A stretch of DNA of 40,660 nucleotides from Thiotrichaceae bacterium. GTDB lineage: Bacteria > Pseudomonadota > Gammaproteobacteria > Beggiatoales > Beggiatoaceae. Below, piece by piece: positions 35,042 to 40,660 of this stretch (position 1 is its first letter; each line of letters starts with the position of its first letter). Position numbers and translations under genes: made by a program. Location of the stretch: assembly GCA_016745055.1 (NCBI GenBank), contig JADGDF010000019.1:1-40660 (forward strand). Reading direction: 5' to 3'. The notes beneath the pieces are model-generated. The model saw only the letters and a program-made list of their open reading frames with translations, did no database searches and was not told the DNA's origin.

Positions 35042-35453
35042 TTATATTTCTACCCAATTTTCTAGTTTTAAACCAGAAATACGAGAAAAATGACGTTGAT
35101 TATTCGTTACTAAAATAGCATCTAAACGAAGTGCATGAGCAGCAATTAGCATATCCATGTTACCAATCGGTAAACCTTTGCATTCTAAATCAGCACGTAA
35201 AATTGCATAATGTTGAGCTGTTTCCGCATCCCATGCAAAAACGCTTAATTTTAAATTAGTAATGAAAAAATCAATGTCATGTTGAGTAAAACTACTCGAA
35301 TTAAGGCGTTCAACACCATAACGCAATTCTGCTAAAGTCATGGAAGAAATACCAATCAGCGACCCTTCCATCCTTTGCAAATGTTGTAACACCGACAAAG
35401 GATGGCGTTTCATTATGTAACTGCTAATATCTGTGTCAAGTAATATAAGGCAT
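35042..35453 (-). pseudogene. vapC: VapC-like PIN-domain toxin, frameshifted at its start
   Basis: The long open frame from the ATG at 35413 starts MKRHPLSVLQHL, which lacks the first PIN strand. Upstream in the same frame is CLILLDTDISSYI, the true N-terminus with the first catalytic Asp (LLDTD), but no start codon there. An ATG at 35453 is one base out of frame: it reads ATGCCTTATA, and removing one C gives MLILLDTDISSYIMKRHP, a normal VapC of 136 residues. Other PIN acids are present: Glu in TLAELRYG, Asp in IGNMDMLIAAHA, and VTNNQRHF. So the toxin is either inactivated by a single-base insertion, started at a non-AUG codon, or the base is a sequence error. It would be an RNase of tRNA or other RNA. 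It follows its antitoxin directly. Confidence 0.75.
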
Positions 35454-35455
35454 GA

Positions 35456-35716
35456 TCACAAAATTCGTTGCTGAGGAAGTTCATCAACGATATCTTCCAT
35501 AAACTCTTCAGGCGCTTTACGGGCAGTTGCGAAATAATTTTTCCAACGTTTACTTAAGTCATTTGAATTTTCAAGTGTTTGCTCAGATTGAACAGTTGCT
35601 AAACTATTTTTCGCAGCAGTTAGCAGAAATTGATTAACCGAAATATGATTTTTTTCAGCAGCTTGTTGGATTATAGTCAATAAGCTACCAGAAATTTGTA
35701 GCACAGATTTACTCAT
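35456..35716 (-). CDS. antitoxin of the VapBC-like pair
   Basis: 86 residues from the ATG at 35716 (GAGG eight bases upstream); the frame stays open 23 codons further but has no better start. MSKSVLQISGSLLTIIQQAA then KNHISVNQFLLTAAKNSLAT resembles a ribbon-helix-helix DNA-binding domain (strand plus two helices, as in small antitoxins). The C-terminal half, with SKRWKNYFATARKAPEEFME, would wrap and block the toxin. The stop codon TGA is three bases from the displaced toxin ATG, the tight spacing typical of these operons. It should also repress its own promoter. Confidence 0.72.
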   Translation of the reverse strand: MSKSVLQISGSLLTIIQQAAEKNHISVNQFLLTAAKNSLATVQSEQTLENSNDLSKRWKNYFATARKAPEEFMEDIVDELPQQRIL

Positions 35717-35825
35717 TATTATAACCTCATTAAGGTAAGGAGATATTATGTCATTTACTGATTGTAATAAAATCTTAGTATCCAATTAATCCTAATTCTT
35801 CATAATATTACAAAGGTTTTTTTTC

Positions 35826-35951
35826 ATGCAAACATTATTACAACTACCTGATAAATTAATTGAAGAAACCAGTCATTATATTTCACTGGAAAATCAATCA
35901 GAAGCATTAATACAAATTATTCAGAAATGGATGAGATACAAAAAAATCTAA
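35826..35951 (+). CDS. small VapB-type antitoxin-like protein, orphan
   Basis: 41 residues; AAAGG lies nine bases upstream. MQTLLQLPDKLIEETSHYIS then ALIQIIQKWMRYKKI resembles the DNA-binding half of small ribbon-helix-helix antitoxins (a strand followed by two helices). No toxin follows: downstream sequence to the leader hairpin is non-coding. Either a remnant of a second toxin-antitoxin pair or a stand-alone small regulator. It is divergent from the VapBC-like pair with 109 bases between the starts. Confidence 0.45.
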   Translation: MQTLLQLPDKLIEETSHYISLENQSEALIQIIQKWMRYKKI

Positions 35952-36045
35952 GAATTCAAACAATTTATGAGTTAAATTGTGACTATTAGTTAGAATTTAA
36001 TAAAGTATATTCAATTATTACCTATTTATACCGAATCTTGTCTAC

Positions 36046-36117
36046 GAGGTGGGACAAGGTGGAACGTTCTAAGTTGGACTTTGGCGAGAACGATTAGAAC
36101 GTTCCTTATGACACCTC
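36046..36117 (+). promoter_or_regulatory. leader hairpin with 21-nt loop, copy 2
   Basis: Inner arms GGAACGTTCTAA (36061-36072) and TTAGAACGTTCC (36094-36105) are perfect and enclose 21 bases with GACTTTGGCGAGAACGA. Outer arms GAGGTG (36046-36051) and CACCTC (36112-36117) extend it beyond an internal loop. It ends 27 bases before the ATG of the 1280-residue surface protein. Loop length and core match the hairpin before the S74 protein gene, while the arms differ in sequence. Confidence 0.6.
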
Positions 36118-36144
36118 AACATCAACTTAAGAGGATATTAACTT

Positions 36145-39100
36145 ATGTCATGTAATAAGTTTAACATGGTATCGCTTCTGTTACTTATACTGACATCCTT
36201 CAACATGGTTTCTGCGCATGAACAACGCAGCAATAGTTATACCATGCCCAAGGATGTGTTAAGTAACGGCGGGGATAAGAGCAGTTCTTCTGGCTATCAA
36301 ATGGTTGCGACAGTAGGGCAATATGCCACGCAAAAAGTGGCGGCTAATGGAAGTACGTTATATTCGGGGTTTTATTCGCCGAGAACGCGATCTTCTAAAT
36401 CGACGAAAGCTTGTGGTGGAATTACCGAAGGTTTAGTCGCTTGTTATCCCTTTGACGGTAATGCTAATGATGCCAGTGGGAATGGAAATGATGGGACAGA
36501 ACATGGTGGTTTTAGTTATGTTACTGGAAAAATAGGACAAGCTGCCCAGTTCGATGGAATTAATGACTATGTTGAAGTTCCTAGTGGCAACAACTTAAAT
36601 CCTGCTCAAATAACCGTATCCGCATGGATTAAAATTTCTGACGTTTCACAAGTAACAGCACCGCATAACCATCACATTGTTTTCTACATGACACGGCAAT
36701 ATGAACTTGCTGTTTTTGGTTCTTCATACCCAAATAATCAGTGGAGTGATGGCATACAACCAAATGAGCTTAGTTTTGCGCTTAATCCTCATTGGTATTG
36801 GTATTCAACTGACTATTTTCCTCAAAAGCACCAATTTGAACACGTTACGTTAACGTTTGATGAAAAAATGGTGGGTACGCTCTACATCAATGGGGAATAT
36901 GTACATGAAACTCAGTATTCAAATCCCATGAGTCCAAATCCAAATTGCTTAATGATCGGTGCAAGAACTTGTCCTCCTTCTAAAGCACAAGCATTTTTCA
37001 ACGGTTTAATAGATGATCTTCGTATTTACAATCGTGTTCTCTCCAAGTCTGAAATCAAACAACTTTATAACCCAACTTGTGGTGGAGTCACCGAAGGCCT
37101 AGTTGCTTGTTATCCCTTTGATGGGAATGCCAATGATTACAGTGGAAATGGGAATCATGGAATTTTACAAAGTGGCGTAAGTTTTGTGGAAGGTAAAATC
37201 CGTGAAGCTGCCTCGTTTGATGGTGGGAACAATGCATACATTAGAATTCCTCATACTGATACCCAAAAATTTGATGATCAATTTAGTATGGCTGGTTGGG
37301 TATTATCAAATGGTAAAGGTGGAGTCATTTTCAATAAATACACTTGGGCTGCTGCTGGTGGCGGTGGTAAAGGTTTTGGTGTATCTGGAAGTGATGAGCT
37401 TTCACTGGCGTCTTCAGGTTCCGCAGTATCAGGGTATGCACGTTTTAATACGTCATATGGTGGTGAAGAAAACAATTGGCCAGTGTCTCAAATTTCACCC
37501 GGACAGTTCCACTATTTCACTGTGACTTATAACAACAGTCAGATAAAATTGTATATTAATGCAGAGTTGAAATCGGAAAAAAACATTCCATTTGCGAAAA
37601 CGCTGGACAATTCTTACGACATGCTTATTGGAGCATTTTTTACCAACAACGGTAAAAGAATATATCCAGGAAGTTTTTTCAATGGATTACTTGATGAGCT
37701 TCGAGTTTACAATCGTGCCTTATCCGAATCAGAAATCAAACAGCTCTACAACAGCAAAGAAGAGCCCTGCAAACCAGAACTTTCTGTTGAACCACTCTAC
37801 AAAGTCCTCAATTGGGGACAACGCAATACCACCTTTGAACTAGAAAACAAAACGGACTGCGCAATGGAGTGGAACATCAAAACCAACCTATTGTCTATTT
37901 CCCCAAACAGTGGAAAAAATTCGCAAACACTTGAAGCCACGATGACGCCTTCATTCTGGTTTAAAGTGGGCACATTTATGACCACGGCATCTGACGCCGT
38001 AGAAAGTCCAGCCAACAACATCCTTGTCCAACCTGGTCTTTGGTGGTGGTGGCAATTCTGGACGATGCAAGAACAGTCCGGCACGCTTCATCCAGACGAG
38101 CACGCTTCACATTTTATTCCGATTGACCTTATCATGCGTGGCCCTATGATTTTCAGAGTCACTTGGCCAGGAAGCGATTTGGATTTAAAAATCACCACAC
38201 CCTCTGGCAAGGTGTTAACCAAAGACAGCCCAGAAGTGCTCAATGTCTACGAAGGTGATACAGAAGAGCATTGGGTAGTTGACAGTAAGGAAACGGGAAA
38301 TTGGCAAGTGGATGTGATTGCCATTGAAGTCGATCCTGAAGGCGAACCTTATAAACTCAGTGTGATTGGTAACAAACGCAATGAACCACCGACTGAAGAT
38401 ACTGATGGTGACGGCTTGCCAGATGAATGGGAAACCTACTTCCTGGGCGATTTAACCCAAGACGGCACCGATGATTCTGACAAAGACGGTGTGTCTAATT
38501 TGCGAGAATATCAAGAAAACCTCAATCCTACCAGCGAAGATACCGATGGTGATGGTAAATTGGATGGACAAGAAATAGAGAATTACACTACTTTGGGCAC
38601 CCTCAAAGACAAAACCGGTAATCCAATTGCTGGTGCTACCATTGAAATTGATGGTCAAACGACAATCACAGATGCGGCGGGCAATTGGGAAATTCCAAAT
38701 CTTAGCGAAGGTGAATATACGTTGAATGCCAGTAAAGAGGGTTTTGCATTTTTGCCACAAACCATTGAACTGGGCAATCAGAAGTATTTGCAATCCGTGG
38801 AGTTAAAACCTTTGTCTGAACTCGGATTATGGGTCAAACCTGCCACACGTCAACCTTTGAAACAAGGTCAAAACCAACGTTATACGGCAACCGTGGTTAA
38901 TGGTGGGGAAAATACCGCAACCGGTGTGACTTTGTCAGAAACCTTGCCAGAAGGCAGTACGCTGGTGAGTTTAACGACTGTGGATGGTGGTGACTGTGAT
39001 GCGCAAACGTTGACCTGTCAATTGCCTGATTTATCTACAGGTCAAAGTGCACGAGTCACTATTGAAATTACAGACTTGCCACCTAATAGCTTACGCAATA

Positions 39101-39987
39101 TGGTCACGGTGTCGAGCAATGAGTATCCAGAGGATGTGAAAAAGACTTGGAATCATGTTGATCCTTATTTATCTGTACAAATCAGTGATCAACCTGATCC
39201 TGTGTTGTTGAAAGGCAAATTGCATTATGAATTGGCTGTGGACTTGAACGAGTACGCATCCAACGGTAAAGCAACGGGGATTGAATTGACCAGCCGTTTA
39301 CCTCAAGGTACTCAACTTGATAATGTGTCTACTGATGATGGACAGTGTGTGCATGAAGCCGGTGTGATTATTTGTGCGATGGATGATTTAAGCATTGCTA
39401 ATGCCGCAGATAAAAGCCATGCGACTGTCAATGTTGATGTGATTTTACAAGATGCGGGTTTGCTGGTGTTAAATCACGAAGCGACGGTAAAAGCCAATGG
39501 CTATCCCAGTGATATGCATCGTGAAAAGACCAAAGTCTTTGTCGGTGATACCCAGGTGGATATGGTGTTAGTGCTAGATACAACCCACAGTATGCATGAG
39601 GAAATCAATGGTGTCATTAAAGCCTTGAAAGCGTTTATCAAGGAAAAAATGACGAATAATCCCATGCAAGTAGCATTGATTGAGTTCAAGGACGATGTGC
39701 TTCTGAGAGCTTTCAGCAGCGATATGGAAACCTTGTTACAAGCGGTTGAGAAACTTGAAGTTTCTGGCGGGGGTACCTGTCCTGAAGCGTCAGTCGAAGC
39801 GTTGAATCTCGCGGTTGATCATTTGAAAGACAGCGGGGTGATTTTCTTCAGTACTGATGCCTCACCGTATGAAGAAGCCAATATTGATACCTTGTATGAA
39901 CGGATTCAAGACAAGAAAATTCAAGTCACGGCGGTGATTTCGGGGGATTGTTCCGAGGGTGAAACATCTTGGAATGATATTCAGTAG
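36145..39987 (+). CDS. large modular surface protein: two LamG, Ca-binding, two DUF11, vWA
   Basis: 1280 residues. Signal peptide 1-24. Two LamG-like domains, about 90-308 and 312-537, each begin CGG(I/V)TEGLVACYPFDGNAND and end LRIYNR/LRVYNR-LS-SEIKQLYN; they are likely sugar- or matrix-binding. 540-745 are beta-rich. 750-812 carry thrombospondin-3-like Ca-binding repeats (EDTDGDGLPDEWE, DSDKDGVSNLREYQ, DTDGDGKLDGQE). 815-890 is a carboxypeptidase-regulatory-like fold. 895-1010 and 1010-1130 are DUF11-like. From 1135 comes a von Willebrand A domain with a MIDAS-like DTTHSM (Asp1145, Ser1149), then GGGTCPEAS and FFSTDAS. The protein ends at TSWNDIQ, before the last vWA helix expected, right next to a repeat, so the C-terminus may have been lost. 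An extracellular adhesin is likely. Confidence 0.85.
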   Translation: MSCNKFNMVSLLLLILTSFNMVSAHEQRSNSYTMPKDVLSNGGDKSSSSGYQMVATVGQYATQKVAANGSTLYSGFYSPRTRSSKSTKACGGITEGLVACYPFDGNANDASGNGNDGTEHGGFSYVTGKIGQAAQFDGINDYVEVPSGNNLNPAQITVSAWIKISDVSQVTAPHNHHIVFYMTRQYELAVFGSSYPNNQWSDGIQPNELSFALNPHWYWYSTDYFPQKHQFEHVTLTFDEKMVGTLYINGEYVHETQYSNPMSPNPNCLMIGARTCPPSKAQAFFNGLIDDLRIYNRVLSKSEIKQLYNPTCGGVTEGLVACYPFDGNANDYSGNGNHGILQSGVSFVEGKIREAASFDGGNNAYIRIPHTDTQKFDDQFSMAGWVLSNGKGGVIFNKYTWAAAGGGGKGFGVSGSDELSLASSGSAVSGYARFNTSYGGEENNWPVSQISPGQFHYFTVTYNNSQIKLYINAELKSEKNIPFAKTLDNSYDMLIGAFFTNNGKRIYPGSFFNGLLDELRVYNRALSESEIKQLYNSKEEPCKPELSVEPLYKVLNWGQRNTTFELENKTDCAMEWNIKTNLLSISPNSGKNSQTLEATMTPSFWFKVGTFMTTASDAVESPANNILVQPGLWWWWQFWTMQEQSGTLHPDEHASHFIPIDLIMRGPMIFRVTWPGSDLDLKITTPSGKVLTKDSPEVLNVYEGDTEEHWVVDSKETGNWQVDVIAIEVDPEGEPYKLSVIGNKRNEPPTEDTDGDGLPDEWETYFLGDLTQDGTDDSDKDGVSNLREYQENLNPTSEDTDGDGKLDGQEIENYTTLGTLKDKTGNPIAGATIEIDGQTTITDAAGNWEIPNLSEGEYTLNASKEGFAFLPQTIELGNQKYLQSVELKPLSELGLWVKPATRQPLKQGQNQRYTATVVNGGENTATGVTLSETLPEGSTLVSLTTVDGGDCDAQTLTCQLPDLSTGQSARVTIEITDLPPNSLRNMVTVSSNEYPEDVKKTWNHVDPYLSVQISDQPDPVLLKGKLHYELAVDLNEYASNGKATGIELTSRLPQGTQLDNVSTDDGQCVHEAGVIICAMDDLSIANAADKSHATVNVDVILQDAGLLVLNHEATVKANGYPSDMHREKTKVFVGDTQVDMVLVLDTTHSMHEEINGVIKALKAFIKEKMTNNPMQVALIEFKDDVLLRAFSSDMETLLQAVEKLEVSGGGTCPEASVEALNLAVDHLKDSGVIFFSTDASPYEEANIDTLYERIQDKKIQVTAVISGDCSEGETSWNDIQ

Positions 39988-39994
39988 GACGTAG

Positions 39995-40224
39995 CTAATG
40001 GAGTGCAGGTTGTTTTGCAAGATAAATCTTGCACTCCTTCAAAGACAAACCTGGCAGGTTTTGAAAACCTGCCAGGTCTTTTTTTTGGTTTTATTTAGTT
40101 CTCGTTCCTAATGGAGTGCAAAACTTGTTTTGCAAGATAACGTACACTCCTTCTTGGTAGATGTTAAAAACAAACCTGACTGGTTTTGAAAACCAGCCGG
40201 TCTTGTTTCTGGTTTTATTTAGTT
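39995..40224. repeat. tandem duplication of palindrome plus terminator-like hairpin
   Basis: Two units, about 39995-40100 and 40108-40224. Each begins CTAATGGAGTGCA, has a GGAGTGCA...CACTCC palindrome (40000-40037; 40113-40150), then a CTGGCAGG- or CTGACTGG-type hairpin, and ends GGTTTTATTTAGTT. Copy 2 is the more decayed. Duplication may be by slippage or insertion of one repeat next to another. Confidence 0.7.
40041..40087 (+). terminator. intrinsic terminator after the large surface protein
   Basis: ACCTGGCAGGTTTT (40049-40062) pairs with AAAACCTGCCAGGT (40064-40077); flanking AAAGAC and GTCTTT extend the stem; a run of Ts follows (40079-40086). A diverged second hairpin at about 40169-40200 repeats it. 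Confidence 0.8.
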
Positions 40225-40317
40225 ACAGTTAATCGCTTCATTCATTTGAAAAATAACAGTAAATTAGTCAACCACCCCATAGGGGTAGGAAGTATGACCT
40301 CCCCTCTCTGTGAACCG

Positions 40318-40344
40318 AATTAATTTTACTCTGACCCCAATTAT
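40318..40344. repeat. dispersed 27-bp repeat, copy 2
   Basis: Differs from 31520-31546 at one base (ACTCTGACCCC instead of ACTTTGACCCC). It lies 22 bases before the second MITE copy. Confidence 0.6.
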
Positions 40345-40366
40345 ACACAAAACGCTGAAAATGTAT

Positions 40367-40471
40367 TATAGTCTCGGCAATTCAAAATTCGGTTTTTATT
40401 TTACCTAAAATTGTTACCAACAGTGGAATGTTGAGTTTTCAATAACCGAAACATGACACGCCATGACTATA
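40367..40471. mobile_element. 105-bp MITE, copy B
   Basis: Same length and ends as 16622-16726 (TATAGTC...GACTATA), with the shared block ATTCAAAATTCGGTTTTTAT and later AACCGA. By eye about 20 of 105 positions differ, so the copies are not recent. No coding capacity. Confidence 0.75.
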
Positions 40472-40653
40472 CAAACTTGTTCTTGCTTAAAGCCATCAAT
40501 TTTGAATATTAAAAATCTAAAAGTTTAGTTCTCAAGACAAGGCTTTCAATTTCTACTTCTACATAATAGAGTTGTATCACGGAATTTAAGATGGTATTTT
40601 GCGAAAAGGAGGATATAAGAAAGAACAAGTTTTGTAAACTTAGGAGAACGAGT

Positions 40654-40660
40654 ATGAAAA
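40654..40660 (+). CDS. start of a gene cut by the window end
   Basis: TTAGGAG lies seven bases before ATGAAAA at the window edge, a strong initiation site. An ATG at 40591 is in the same frame and open to the end, but without a good site. Only MK is visible, so nothing can be said about function; a lysine at position 2 is common in signal peptides. Confidence 0.5.

Overview
This window looks like a stretch of a low-GC gammaproteobacterial chromosome, most like the Beggiatoaceae/Thiotrichales. This rests on the housekeeping proteins (ParC, GspK, HslR, ribonuclease T and ExoIII of gammaproteobacterial type) together with dense small palindromic repeats, decayed insertion sequences, a PD-(D/E)XK nuclease-like protein with a repeat tail, and large modular surface proteins. 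Placement below class is inference; there is no rRNA or tRNA here.

Layout. 1-760: repeats and a decayed IS200/IS605 element. 760-2984: a polytopic membrane protein and a 58-residue small gene. 3174-12914 (minus strand): a CHASE/PAS hybrid histidine kinase, EtfA without EtfB, monothiol glutaredoxin GrxD, a secreted trypsin-like protease overlapping hslR, an OmpA/DUF4398 lipoprotein pair and the type II secretion pseudopilin GspK. 13201-13788: an internally deleted IS66-family element with intact ends and target duplication. 14152-17611: an MGS-domain/amidohydrolase fusion, ribonuclease T, a 105-bp MITE copy and ExoIII.

17842-22392 is the most distinctive region: a compact microviridin-type graspetide (omega-ester-containing peptide) cluster. 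It has a 50-residue precursor with leader motif PFFARFLE and core TYKYPSDDEDY, an MdnB-type ligase (lactam), an MdnC-type ligase (lactone) and an ABC exporter. The order follows the cyanobacterial mdn cluster, but no N-acetyltransferase is present. A 72-bp TA-flanked palindromic element lies between the precursor and the first ligase. The expected product is a tricyclic serine-protease inhibitor; Tyr at the selectivity position suggests a chymotrypsin-like target.

22512-31395 is mostly housekeeping: ParC, CutA, an HdeA-like periplasmic protein, FolD, a nucleotidyltransferase pseudogene, a SYLF-domain lipoprotein and a short cobalamin-dependent methionine synthase. FolD and MetH both belong to folate one-carbon metabolism. 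31554-40660 is accessory: the nuclease-like repeat protein, an S74-chaperone surface protein, a VapBC-like pair whose toxin start is frameshifted, and a 1280-residue LamG/DUF11/vWA surface protein. The two surface-protein genes are preceded by look-alike hairpins, each with a 21-nt loop carrying a common GACTTTG(A/G)CGAGA core. The window ends in repeats, a second MITE copy and the start of another gene.
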